This document shows, in pieces, positions 1 through 7,309 of a stretch of 64,000 nt of DNA (the stretch's first letter is position 1; each line of letters opens with the position of its first letter). The stretch is from positions 6,510,001 to 6,574,000 of the forward strand of contig NZ_CP023689.1 of the NCBI RefSeq assembly GCF_008704715.1, in the 5' to 3' direction. A program made the position numbers and the translations under genes. The DNA is from Streptomyces chartreusis (GTDB lineage Bacteria; Actinomycetota; Actinomycetes; Streptomycetales; Streptomycetaceae). The notes below the pieces were generated by a model that saw nothing but the letters and a program-made list of their open reading frames with translations, searched no databases and had not been told where the DNA came from.

Positions 1-249
1 CACCCCTACGACGAGTCCGATGTCGCCTGGCAGCTCTCCGCCGAGCGCGGCTGGATGGTGCCGGCGTACACGCTCCCGCCCAACGCGGAGCGGGTGAAGA
101 TCATGCGTGCTCTGGTCAAGGAGACCCTGAGCCGCGAGCAGATCGACCGCCTGACCGAGGACATCGTCGACGCCTGTCGCACCCTGGACGACAAGGGGGC
201 GACCCACGGGAAGGAACGGGCCAAGGTCAAGCGCGGCACCGGCTACTGA
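1..249 (+). CDS. Glutamate decarboxylase, C-terminal fragment (cut by window edge)
   Basis: Only the last 82 residues are present; the reading frame is open from base 1 and stops with TGA at 247-249. The stretch SAERGWMVPAYTLPPNAE is the typical C-terminal part of PLP-dependent glutamate decarboxylases, which convert glutamate to GABA and CO2 and often serve acid or GABA metabolism. The PLP lysine and active site lie upstream, outside the window, so activity cannot be judged. The next gene starts 95 bases downstream behind its own promoter, so this is probably the end of a separate transcript. The family call rests on this short tail only. Confidence 0.82.
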   Translation, partial: HPYDESDVAWQLSAERGWMVPAYTLPPNAERVKIMRALVKETLSREQIDRLTEDIVDACRTLDDKGATHGKERAKVKRGTGY

Positions 250-282
250 CCTGCCGCTGTGCTCCACGTCTCACCCGAGGGC

Positions 283-309
283 TGTTACACCGCGCGCGTG
301 GCCGGTGTC
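283..309 (+). promoter_or_regulatory. ECF41-type promoter upstream of the oxidoreductase gene
   Basis: TGTTACA (283-289), 16 bases, then TGTC (306-309). The known ECF41 promoter motif is TGTCACA-N16-CGTC, so each half has one mismatch and the spacing is exact. The expected transcription start would be about 28-30 bases before the ATG at 344. The ECF41 sigma factor gene lies directly downstream, which supports the assignment; it is an inference from motif and context. Confidence 0.55.
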
Positions 310-343
310 TCCATGCCGAGTTCGAAACGGCGAGGGAGACATC

Positions 344-1468
344 ATGAGCAAGAACGTCCAGGTGGTCGTGGTCGGCGGCGGGTACGGCGGTGTGACGGCG
401 GCCAATCGTCTGGCGCGGCGTGACGGCGTGTCGGTGACCCTGGTCAATCGGCGTGCCGACTTCGTCGAGCGGATCCGGCTGCATCAGATGGTCACCGGCT
501 CCGACGACGCGGTCGAGGGCTTCGGTGAGGTGCTGGGCGGGAACGTCCGGCTGGTGGTCGACGCCGCGACCCGTATCGACGCCGCCGAGCGGCGGGTGTC
601 GCTGGCGGGCGGTGGCACGCTGACGTACGACTACCTCATCTACGCCGTGGGCAGCGGCGCCGCCGATCCCGGTGTGCCCGGAGCGGCGGAGTTCGCGTAC
701 TCGGTGTCGGACCTGGAGGGGGCGGAGCGGCTGCGGTCGGCGCTGGCCGCCGCGCCCGCGACGGATCCGGTGACCGTGGTCGGGGCCGGTCCGACCGGCC
801 TGGAGACCGCCGCCGAGCTGGCGGAAGGCGGCCGTAAGGTCACCCTGGTCTGCGGCGATGTGCTCGGCCCCTCCCTGCATGCCCGGGTCCGCCGGCCGGT
901 CGCCCGTCGGCTCGCCGAGCTGGGGGTGACCGTTGTCGAAGGCTCCCACGCGCGCGTGACGGAGGTGACGCGCGATGCCGTACGTCTCGACGACGGCCGT
1001 GAGGTGTCCAGCGCGGTGACGATCTGGACCGCGGGGTTCCGTGTCCCGGACCTGGCCGCCCGCAGCGGGCTGCGTACCGACACCGAGGGCCGACTGGTGA
1101 CCGACGCGACGCTGACCAGCGTGGACGACGCGCGCATCGTCGCTGCCGGGGACGCCGCCGTGATGACGGACCGGCCGTTCCGGATGAGCTGCCAGGCCGC
1201 CGTGCAGCTGGGTGCCGGTGCCGCCGACACGATCCTGCGCCGGATCGCGGGCAGGACACCCGGTTCCGTCCGGCTGCTGTTCGGCGGGCAGTGCCTGAGC
1301 CTCGGCCGGGACGCGGGCGTCACCCAGTTCTCCTACCCGGACGACAGGGTGAACGCGCTTCACATCAGCGGGCGGCTCGGCGCAGGCGTCAAGGAGTTCG
1401 CCTGCCGGTTCACCCTCAAGCAGCTGGCCTCCGGGGCACGCAAGGCCGGCGCCCGCCCCGCGGCCTAG
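344..1468 (+). CDS. NAD(P)/FAD-dependent oxidoreductase (NDH-2-like)
   Basis: A 374-residue flavoprotein of the pyridine nucleotide-disulfide oxidoreductase class 2 family, related to type II NADH dehydrogenases. The N-terminal Rossmann motif VVVGGGYGGVTAANRL (about residues 6-21) binds FAD; a second dinucleotide motif VVGAGPTGLETAAEL (about 145-159) binds NAD(P)H; VAAGDAAV near residue 265 is the C-terminal FAD motif. The ATG at 344 is chosen because GAGGGAGA lies just upstream; an in-frame ATG at 305 would fall inside the promoter. It precedes an ECF41 sigma factor, and oxidoreductases are one of the three classic ECF41 partner classes (carboxymuconolactone decarboxylase, oxidoreductase, epimerase). 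The physiological substrate is unknown. Confidence 0.85.
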   Translation: MSKNVQVVVVGGGYGGVTAANRLARRDGVSVTLVNRRADFVERIRLHQMVTGSDDAVEGFGEVLGGNVRLVVDAATRIDAAERRVSLAGGGTLTYDYLIYAVGSGAADPGVPGAAEFAYSVSDLEGAERLRSALAAAPATDPVTVVGAGPTGLETAAELAEGGRKVTLVCGDVLGPSLHARVRRPVARRLAELGVTVVEGSHARVTEVTRDAVRLDDGREVSSAVTIWTAGFRVPDLAARSGLRTDTEGRLVTDATLTSVDDARIVAAGDAAVMTDRPFRMSCQAAVQLGAGAADTILRRIAGRTPGSVRLLFGGQCLSLGRDAGVTQFSYPDDRVNALHISGRLGAGVKEFACRFTLKQLASGARKAGARPAA

Positions 1469-1537
1469 CCGCTGACACCCCCCTTCGGCTGTGTCCTCGG
1501 CAATCACGGCCCACCACGAGAGAGCGAACCGCACCAC

Positions 1538-2434
1538 ATGAACGACCACGTCACCGACCCCGCGACCGAGGCGTTCGTCGCCCACCGCAACCTGCTGTTC
1601 ACCGTCGCCTACGAGATGCTCGGATCGGCGGCGGACGCCGAGGACGTGCTTCAGGAGACCTGGCTGAGATGGGTCAAGGTCGACCTGGCGCAGGTGCAGG
1701 ACCAGCGCGCCTACCTGGTGCGGATCACGACCCGGCAGGCCCTCAACCGGCTGCGCAGCCTCAAACGCCGCAAAGAGGCCTACGTCGGGCCGTGGCTGCC
1801 CGAGCCCCTGCTCACCGCGCCGGACGTCGCCGAGGACGTCGAGCTGTCCGAGAACCTGTCGCTGGCGCTGATGTTCATCCTGGAGACGCTCTCGCCGACC
1901 GAACGCGCCGTCTTCGTGCTGCGCGAGGTCTTCGACTTCGGCTACGACGACATCGCGGCCGCGATCGGCAAGAGCGCCGCCGCCGTACGCCAGATCGCCC
2001 TCCGCGCCCGCCGGCACGTCGACGCCCGCCGGCCGCGCACACCGGCCTCCCCGGAAGAGGCCCGGGCGGCGCTGGACTCGTTCCAGCGCGCGCTCGCGAC
2101 GGGGGACCTGCAAGGGCTGCTCGACGTCCTCGCACCGGACGTGGTCTTCGTCAGCGACGGCGGCGGTTTCAAGCTGGCCGCCCTGCAGCCGGTCGTCGGC
2201 GCCGACAAGGTGCTCCGCTACATGGCCGGCAGCGCCGACAAGGCCGGCGGTGTCCTCACCGGCGAGCCCACGACGGTCAACGGCAACCCGGGACTCCTCC
2301 TGCGCCTGGACGGTGAGATCGACGGCGTACTGGCGTTCCGTGTGGAGAACGCCCGCGTCACCGGCCTCTACTACGTCCGCAACCCCGAAAAGCTCACCCG
2401 CGTCGAGTCCGAGACCTCCCTGACCTCCCGCTGA
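1538..2434 (+). CDS. ECF41-family RNA polymerase sigma factor (SigJ-like)
   Basis: A 298-residue extracytoplasmic-function sigma factor. Region sigma-2 spans about residues 10-75 (YEMLGSAADAEDVLQETWLRW), sigma-4 about 115-165, and a SnoaL-like domain fills about 175-290. Three hallmarks of ECF41 are visible: WLPEP at 86-90 in the linker, DGGGFK at about 203-208, and a C-terminal NPEKL (family form NPDKL). In ECF41 the SnoaL-like extension replaces a separate anti-sigma factor and modulates activity. The gene follows its oxidoreductase partner by 69 bases; the ATG at 1538 is preceded by GAGAGAG. No second ECF41 promoter was found immediately upstream, so it may be co-transcribed from the site at 283-309. 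Confidence 0.9.
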   Translation: MNDHVTDPATEAFVAHRNLLFTVAYEMLGSAADAEDVLQETWLRWVKVDLAQVQDQRAYLVRITTRQALNRLRSLKRRKEAYVGPWLPEPLLTAPDVAEDVELSENLSLALMFILETLSPTERAVFVLREVFDFGYDDIAAAIGKSAAAVRQIALRARRHVDARRPRTPASPEEARAALDSFQRALATGDLQGLLDVLAPDVVFVSDGGGFKLAALQPVVGADKVLRYMAGSADKAGGVLTGEPTTVNGNPGLLLRLDGEIDGVLAFRVENARVTGLYYVRNPEKLTRVESETSLTSR

Positions 2435-2534
2435 GCACTCCGGGACGCTGTTCGACGCCCGCCCGGCTGTCTCCAACTGGTGGGGTGGTCGTCGGCTTCC
2501 TAGCGTGGCGGTGACCGGTACGAAGGAGGCCCGG

Positions 2535-3095
2535 ATGACGCCGAGTGAGCCGCCCGAGGGGGAGCCGCCGAGAAGTCGGCCGCCCACGAGCGGGCCTCAA
2601 TGGGGACCTCCGCCCCAGGAGGGGCCACCTCCATCGGGGCCGTCCCAGGGGCCACCCCCTCCGGGAGGCTGGGCGCGGCCTCCTGCCGGTCCTCCACCGG
2701 GGAAGCAGCGGAGCCGTGCGTGCCTCTGGGGGTGCATCGGGGCCCTGGCGTTCGTGGTCGTCATCGTCGTGATCCTGGTCGTCGTCATCGTGGTGGCGAA
2801 CAACGACACCGACCATCCGCCGGCTGACGACGTGAAGGTCACGTCATGCACGGTGAACTCGGCGACGCAGCAGGCGACGGCGAGGGTGGAGATCCACAAC
2901 CACAGTTCGAAGGCGTCGACGTACGCCTTCACGGTCGAGTTCGTCACCGCGAACGGGACCCGGGTGTCGGAGGGCGGCACCCTGTCCTCGACCGTCGCGC
3001 CGGGGCAGACCGTGCGGACCGAGGTCGGAGGCGTGGACCGGGTCACGCAGAAGGTGACGTGCAAGGTGACGGACGTGACCCGGGTGGCGAGCTGA
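2535..3095 (+). CDS. Proline-rich single-pass membrane protein with extracytoplasmic FxLYD-like domain
   Basis: 186 residues. The start at ATG 2535 is set by GAAGGAGG (2522-2529); a GTG-type start 30 bases upstream lacks this support. The N-terminal 60 residues are Pro/Gly-rich and probably cytoplasmic. Residues about 68-95 form one transmembrane helix (GALAFVVVIVVILVVVIVV). The remaining 90 residues look like the small beta-sandwich seen in FxLYD and DUF4352-type surface proteins (VHIxNHSSKxSTYAFTVEF pattern, two cysteines). No catalytic motif is visible. The following MFS gene overlaps its 3' end, so the two may be translationally coupled. Function unknown. Confidence 0.7.
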   Translation: MTPSEPPEGEPPRSRPPTSGPQWGPPPQEGPPPSGPSQGPPPPGGWARPPAGPPPGKQRSRACLWGCIGALAFVVVIVVILVVVIVVANNDTDHPPADDVKVTSCTVNSATQQATARVEIHNHSSKASTYAFTVEFVTANGTRVSEGGTLSSTVAPGQTVRTEVGGVDRVTQKVTCKVTDVTRVAS

Positions 3096-4696
3096 CGGGC
3101 CGGAAGGGGCCGGCGGGGGAGCCCGCGCGGCTCATCCTGTGGACGCTCGCGGCCGGCCAGTTCCTGATGGCGCTCGACAGCTCCGTCATGAACGTATCCA
3201 TCGCGGCGGTGGCCGACGACGTGGGCACGACGGTGACCGGGATCCAGGGCGCCATCACGGCGTACACGCTGGTGATGGCGATGTTCATGGTCCCGGGCGG
3301 CAAGGTCGGGGCGCTGATCGGCCGCAGACGTGCCTTCACGATCGGCTGCTGCATCTACGGCTGCGGTTCCCTCACCACGTCGCTCGCGCCGAACCTGCCG
3401 GTGCTGCTGCTCGGTTGGTCCTTCCTGGAGGGCATCGGGGCGGCACTGATCCTGCCCGCGATCGTGGCGCTGGTGGCCGGCAATTTCCCCGCCGAACGAC
3501 GTCCCGCCGCCTACGGACTGGTCGCGGCCGCGGGCGCCGTGGCGATCGCGCTCGGGCCGCTCATCGGGGGTCTGGCCACGACGTATCTGTCGTGGCGCTG
3601 GGTCTTCGCCGGTGAGGTCCTGGTGGTGCTCGTCATTCTGCTGCTCGCCCGCCGCATCTCCGACGCCGTGGGCGCCGAGCACCCGCGCATCGACCTGGTC
3701 GGCGCCGCTTTGTGCGCCCTCGGCCTCGGAGTCTTCGTCTACGGCGTCCTGCGCTCGGGCGAGTGGGGCTGGTTCCGGCCCAAGCCCGACGCGCCCGCGT
3801 GGCTCGGCATCTCGCCGGTCGTGTGGCTGATGCTCGCCGGCGTGCTGCTGATCCGGCTCTTCCTCGCCTGGGAGGCCCGCCTCGTGGAGCGGCACAGGGA
3901 CCCGCTCATCGACCCGGCGCTGCTGCGCAACAGACAGTTCACCGGCGGCCTGACCATGTTCTTCTTCCAGTACCTGGTCCTGATGGGCGTGTTCTTCGTC
4001 GTACCCCTCTATCTGTCGATCGCGCTGGGTCTGTCCGCGCTGGAGACCGGTGCCCGCCTCCTGCCGCTCTCCCTGACCCTGCTGGCGGCGGCGACCCTGA
4101 TCCCCCGTTTCCTGCCGGACGTCTCGCCGAGGCGGGTGGTCAGGCTCGGGATCCTCGCGCTGCTCGCCGGCGCGGTGGTGCTGATGGCCGCGCTGGACGC
4201 GGACGCCGGTGCGGAGATCGTGACGATCCCGTTCCTGCTGATCGGGCTGGGCACGGGCGCGCTGGCGTCCCAGCTGGGGTCGGTCACGGTCTCGGCGGTG
4301 CCGGACGAGAAGAGCGCGGAGGTCGGCGGCATCCAGAACGCCGTCACCAACCTCGGCTCCTCGATCGGTACGGCGCTCGCCGGGTCGATCCTGATCGCCG
4401 CGCTCGCCTCCTCCTTCCTGGCCGGCATCGAACAGAATCCGGCGATCCCCGCCGAGGTCGAGAACCGTGCGGCCGTCGAGGTCCAGGACGGTGTGACGTT
4501 CCTGTCGGACGCTCAGCTGAAGTCCGCCCTCGACGAGGCGGGCGTCGACGACGAAGTCGCACAGGCCGCGCTGGACGCCAACGCCGACGCCCGGCTGGAC
4601 GGTCTGCGTGCCGCGCTCGCGATCCTCGGGTTCGCTTGCGCGCTGGCGATGTTCTTCACGTCGAGGATCCCGACGACCCAGCCCCGGTCCACGTAG
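3059..4696 (+). CDS. MFS transporter, DHA2 (EmrB/QacA-like) drug exporter
   Basis: About 545 residues with 12-14 predicted membrane helices, beginning LILWTLAAGQFLMALDSSVMNVS, a signature of the DHA2 drug:proton antiporters (motif D1). GRRRAFTIG in loop 2-3 is the motif A region. The C-terminal part has a long extracellular loop (about residues 440-510, rich in Ala/Glu/Asp) before the last helix, as in QacA-type pumps. No ATG precedes the first helix. The best start is GTG 3059, 37 bases inside the preceding gene, with AAGGTG in front; CTG 3092, forming a CTGA overlap with the upstream stop, is an alternative. Substrate unknown. Confidence 0.8.
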   Translation: MQGDGRDPGGELTGRKGPAGEPARLILWTLAAGQFLMALDSSVMNVSIAAVADDVGTTVTGIQGAITAYTLVMAMFMVPGGKVGALIGRRRAFTIGCCIYGCGSLTTSLAPNLPVLLLGWSFLEGIGAALILPAIVALVAGNFPAERRPAAYGLVAAAGAVAIALGPLIGGLATTYLSWRWVFAGEVLVVLVILLLARRISDAVGAEHPRIDLVGAALCALGLGVFVYGVLRSGEWGWFRPKPDAPAWLGISPVVWLMLAGVLLIRLFLAWEARLVERHRDPLIDPALLRNRQFTGGLTMFFFQYLVLMGVFFVVPLYLSIALGLSALETGARLLPLSLTLLAAATLIPRFLPDVSPRRVVRLGILALLAGAVVLMAALDADAGAEIVTIPFLLIGLGTGALASQLGSVTVSAVPDEKSAEVGGIQNAVTNLGSSIGTALAGSILIAALASSFLAGIEQNPAIPAEVENRAAVEVQDGVTFLSDAQLKSALDEAGVDDEVAQAALDANADARLDGLRAALAILGFACALAMFFTSRIPTTQPRST

Positions 4697-4865
4697 CCAC
4701 GGCCCAGCCCCGGTCTGCCTGGCCACGCCCCGTCCGGCTCGACGCGCGCGGCAGTGGGACCGCGCCTACGCTTGAGTGGCAACCGCCGGACACCCAGGGG
4801 CGATTCCCATGTAGAGCGGGTGGGTGCGGTTCCACTCCCTACAGCACCGGAAGGCGGGCCCCGTC

Positions 4866-5222
4866 ATGGCCACTGCATCCGAGACCCCCGTGCTCGACAC
4901 GATCGCCGCGATGACGATCGACTCCCTCGAGCACTGCAACATGGACGAGCGGACGCTCATCCAGTCCCGTATCGCCGCGCTCGTGGCCATGGACGCCCCC
5001 GCGATCTCGTACATGGCCCACATCAACCCCGCGATCAGGGCCGAGTTCACCGTCGAGCACTTGCAGGACCTGCTCGTCGCGATCGCTCCCGTCGTGGGGA
5101 CCGCGCGCGTGATGTCGGCCGCGGGCCACATCGCCGAGGCGTTCGGCGTCACGATGGCGATGGCCGAGAGCGAGGCCGAAGCCATCGCTCAGGCGGAGGC
5201 CCAGAGCCGCAGCGGGTCCTGA
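4866..5222 (+). CDS. Carboxymuconolactone decarboxylase-like small protein
   Basis: 118 residues, all helical in pattern. The central segment (TLIQSRIAALVAMDAPAISYMAHIN ... VVGTARVMSAAGHIAEAF) resembles the CMD/AhpD fold used by carboxymuconolactone decarboxylases and by redox proteins with a CxxC. No CxxC is present, so peroxidase-type activity is unlikely. The start at ATG 4866 follows GGAAGG at 4849-4854. CMD proteins are typical ECF41 partners, but this gene is 2.4 kb from the sigma factor, and I found no ECF41 motif in front of it. It stands alone between the MFS gene and the convergent monooxygenase gene. Family call moderately secure, role unknown. Confidence 0.7.
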   Translation: MATASETPVLDTIAAMTIDSLEHCNMDERTLIQSRIAALVAMDAPAISYMAHINPAIRAEFTVEHLQDLLVAIAPVVGTARVMSAAGHIAEAFGVTMAMAESEAEAIAQAEAQSRSGS

Positions 5223-5245
5223 GCCGCCACAGGTCCTGAAGTCAC

Positions 5246-5560
5246 TCACGACCGCAGGTCGGCAGGCCCGTCGGCGACGACATTGCCCCGCATGAGCCAC
5301 GTCGGGCCTTCGGCGTAGCCACTCGCCTCGGCGAAGAACGCGGCGAAGTACGGCCCGCCCGCGTGCGCGTTGAACGCGTCGACGTCCTCGTAGACCTCGT
5401 TGAGGTAGAAGACGTCCGCGTTCTCCTCGTCCGCGATGACCTCGAACCGGTGCGAGCCGGGCTCGTTCGCCAGGGAGTCACGGGCGGTCCTGTGGGCCGC
5501 CCGGACGAAGTCGTCGCGGTTCTCCGGCTTGACGGTGAAGGACACAAGGAACTGGTACAT
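5246..5560 (-). CDS. Antibiotic biosynthesis monooxygenase (ABM) domain protein
   Basis: 104 residues forming one ABM-type ferredoxin-like barrel: it begins MYQFLVSFTVKPENRDDFV, contains EPGSHRFEVIADEENADVFYLNEVYEDVDAF, and ends with a helix-strand HAGGPYFAAFF. Small dimeric ABM proteins of this kind include cofactor-free quinol monooxygenases and YgiN-like enzymes. GGAGG lies about eight bases before the start. It is divergent from an HxlR regulator, with two palindromes between them, a classic pattern of HxlR-controlled stress oxidoreductases or monooxygenases. The likely inducer is an electrophile or quinone; this is inference. Confidence 0.82.
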   Translation of the reverse strand: MYQFLVSFTVKPENRDDFVRAAHRTARDSLANEPGSHRFEVIADEENADVFYLNEVYEDVDAFNAHAGGPYFAAFFAEASGYAEGPTWLMRGNVVADGPADLRS

Positions 5561-5590
5561 GGGGCAGCCTCCACGGGCTCGGATGTGGCA

Positions 5591-5605
5591 GTTCAGTGAC
5601 TGAAC
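5591..5605. promoter_or_regulatory. Palindromic operator 1 for the HxlR regulator
   Basis: GTTCAGTGACTGAAC is a perfect 15-base palindrome around a single central base. It lies on the monooxygenase side of the divergent intergenic region, 31 bases from that gene's start, so binding there could block transcription of 5246-5560. A near-identical copy is centred 46 bases away. Confidence 0.65.
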
Positions 5606-5635
5606 CGCCCTCGTGGAACGACCGTAGCACGGCTC

Positions 5636-5652
5636 GGTTCAGTGAGTGAACC
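5636..5652. promoter_or_regulatory. Palindromic operator 2 overlapping the HxlR promoter
   Basis: GGTTCAGTGAGTGAACC shares the core GTTCAGTGA-TGAAC with operator 1 and has one internal mismatch but longer arms. It overlaps the position expected for the -35 element of the HxlR gene, whose -10 is TAGAAT at 5661-5666. Autorepression is therefore likely. Confidence 0.65.
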
Positions 5653-5660
5653 GGTGCGGC

Positions 5661-5666
5661 TAGAAT
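5661..5666 (+). promoter_or_regulatory. -10 element for the HxlR gene; probable leaderless transcript
   Basis: TAGAAT lies seven bases before the ATG at 5674. Transcription would start at or within a base of the start codon, and no ribosome binding site is present, so the mRNA is probably leaderless, which is common in Streptomyces. The -35 region (about 5638-5643, TTCAGT) is poor and is buried in operator 2. Confidence 0.5.
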
Positions 5667-5673
5667 CGGGGGC

Positions 5674-6213
5674 ATGACACTCCCCAGCACCTACGCGGAC
5701 GGCAACTGCTCGCTGGCGCGCACTCTGGAAGTCGTGGGGGAGCGGTGGACGCTCCTCATCGTCCGCGACGCGTTCTTCGGGGTGCGCCGGTTCGGGGACT
5801 TCGCCACCCAGCTCAAGATCCCGCGCGCCGTACTGGCCAACCGGCTGAAGTCCCTCGTGCAGGAAGGCGTGCTGACCCGCGACGAGGACGCCGGCACGGG
5901 TGTCGAGTACCGCCTGACCGCCAAGGGCGTCGAACTGTGGCCCGTCGTACGCGCCCTGATGAACTGGGGAGACGCGTTCTACTCACCCGCGGGAGTGCGG
6001 CGCGCCCTCCGTCACGACCGGGACGGCGGACCGCTCGACCCCGAGGGCCGCTGCCAGGACTGCGGCTCGGTCGTCCCGGTCCCCGAGGTCCTGATCGAGC
6101 CCGGCCCCGGATTCGAGCCGGAGGGCTCCGACGCCGATCCCGTGTCCAGGGCGATCAACACCCCACGCCGCCTCCTGGAACCGGTCACGCCGGTTCCCGC
6201 CGGTCGCCCTTGA
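5674..6213 (+). CDS. HxlR-family transcriptional regulator with C-terminal CxxC extension
   Basis: 179 residues. Residues about 10-105 are the winged helix of HxlR proteins: NCSLARTLEVVGERWTLLIVRDAFFGVRRFGDF, then IPRAVLANRLKSLVQEGVLTR as recognition helix and wing. Cys12 sits at the N-terminal position used by thiol-sensing members such as HypR and QorR. HxlR proteins usually stop near 110-120 residues; this one has a 65-residue tail with CQDCG, which could bind zinc. It is divergent from an ABM monooxygenase gene with paired operators between them, so it probably represses that gene and itself, sensing electrophilic or oxidative signals. The sensing mechanism is inference. Confidence 0.87.
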   Translation: MTLPSTYADGNCSLARTLEVVGERWTLLIVRDAFFGVRRFGDFATQLKIPRAVLANRLKSLVQEGVLTRDEDAGTGVEYRLTAKGVELWPVVRALMNWGDAFYSPAGVRRALRHDRDGGPLDPEGRCQDCGSVVPVPEVLIEPGPGFEPEGSDADPVSRAINTPRRLLEPVTPVPAGRP

Positions 6214-6316
6214 GGAACCACCCCCGGAGGGTGAAGCGGGGGATCCCCTTTCGCGGTGGTCTGTGGGGACGGACCGTGACCGTGCCGTGGGTCGGACGGG
6301 GAAGGGCGAGGTGGCC

Positions 6317-7309
6317 ATGGGCGACGACAGGGCCGCACGTATAGCGGACTTCATCGAGCCCCTGCGGGTCGAGCCCGGTACGAAGGTGCGGCTGGGGAAG
6401 GACTTCGACCCCGGCTCCAAGGCGGGCGTCCGCAAGAAGAAGGACGGCGTGGAGCTGCTGCAGAGCGGCATCGAGCTGCTCGCGGACTACCAGCGGCGAC
6501 TGGCCGCCCAGGACACCTACGGGGTGCTGGTCTGCCTCCAGGCGCTGGACGCCGGCGGCAAGGACGGCACCATCCGGCACGTCATGAGCGGCGTCAATCC
6601 GCAGGGCGTGAGTGTGTCGTCCTTCAAGGTGCCCTCCACCGAGGAACTCGACCACGACTACCTGTGGCGCTACGCCTCCCGCCTGCCCCGGCGCGGCGAG
6701 ATCGGGATCTTCAACCGGTCGCACTACGAGGAGGTCCTGGTGGTGCGGGTGCACCCGGAGAACCTCGCCCGGCAGAAGCTGCCGGAGGCGGCGCGCGGCC
6801 CCGACGTGTGGGAGCGGCGCTACCGCGAGATCAACGACTGGGAGCGCTATCTCACCGACAACGGCTTCAAGGTCGTCAAGCTGTTCCTGAACCTGTCGAA
6901 GGAGGAACAGCGCATCCGCTTCCTCAAGCGCATCGACGTCCCCGAGCGGAACTGGAAGTTCTCGGCGGCCGACGTCCGTGAACGGGCCCGGTGGGACGAC
7001 TACCAGCGGGCGTTCTCGCAGATGCTGTCCGCCACCAGCACGGAATGGGCGCCCTGGTACGTCATCCCGGCCGACCACAAGTGGTTCGCGCGGCTGTGTG
7101 CCGCGGGGGTGCTGGCGCACACCCTGATGGACATCGACCCGCAGTATCCGCGCGTCAGCAACCGGACCCGCCGCGACCTGGCCAAGGTCAGACGGGAGCT
7201 GGAGAACCAGGCCCCGGAGGGCGCCTCGCCCGATCCGTACGCGGACTCGGCCACCGAAGGCAAGAAGGGCAAAAGCAAGAAGCGCAAGAAAGGCAAGCAG
7301 GCGCCATGA
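6317..7309 (+). CDS. Polyphosphate kinase 2 family protein
   Basis: 330 residues. The P-loop kinase core is clear: Walker A ALDAGGKDGT (about 76-85; the family form is usually ALDAAGKDG), lid region, and GEIGIFNRSHYEEVLVVRVHPE (about 127-148) carrying the Walker B/Arg motif. PPK2 enzymes transfer phosphate between polyphosphate and nucleotides; the subclass (ADP- or AMP-using) cannot be fixed by eye. The last 25 residues are a lysine-rich tail (KKGKSKKRKKGK), which might bind the polyanion. The start ATG 6317 follows GGCGAGG. Its stop codon overlaps the start of the following P-type ATPase as ATGA, so the two are translationally coupled. Confidence 0.88.
   Translation: MGDDRAARIADFIEPLRVEPGTKVRLGKDFDPGSKAGVRKKKDGVELLQSGIELLADYQRRLAAQDTYGVLVCLQALDAGGKDGTIRHVMSGVNPQGVSVSSFKVPSTEELDHDYLWRYASRLPRRGEIGIFNRSHYEEVLVVRVHPENLARQKLPEAARGPDVWERRYREINDWERYLTDNGFKVVKLFLNLSKEEQRIRFLKRIDVPERNWKFSAADVRERARWDDYQRAFSQMLSATSTEWAPWYVIPADHKWFARLCAAGVLAHTLMDIDPQYPRVSNRTRRDLAKVRRELENQAPEGASPDPYADSATEGKKGKSKKRKKGKQAP

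Noticed and set aside
1473..1495. Second ECF41 promoter upstream of the sigma factor gene (TGACACC ... TGTC)
   Set aside because: The gap is 12 instead of 16 bases, with two mismatches in the -35 part.
227..2587. Long minus-strand open frame (786 codons) opposite the oxidoreductase and sigma factor genes
   Set aside because: It lies antisense to two genes with complete family motifs, has no recognisable motif and is a GC-bias shadow.
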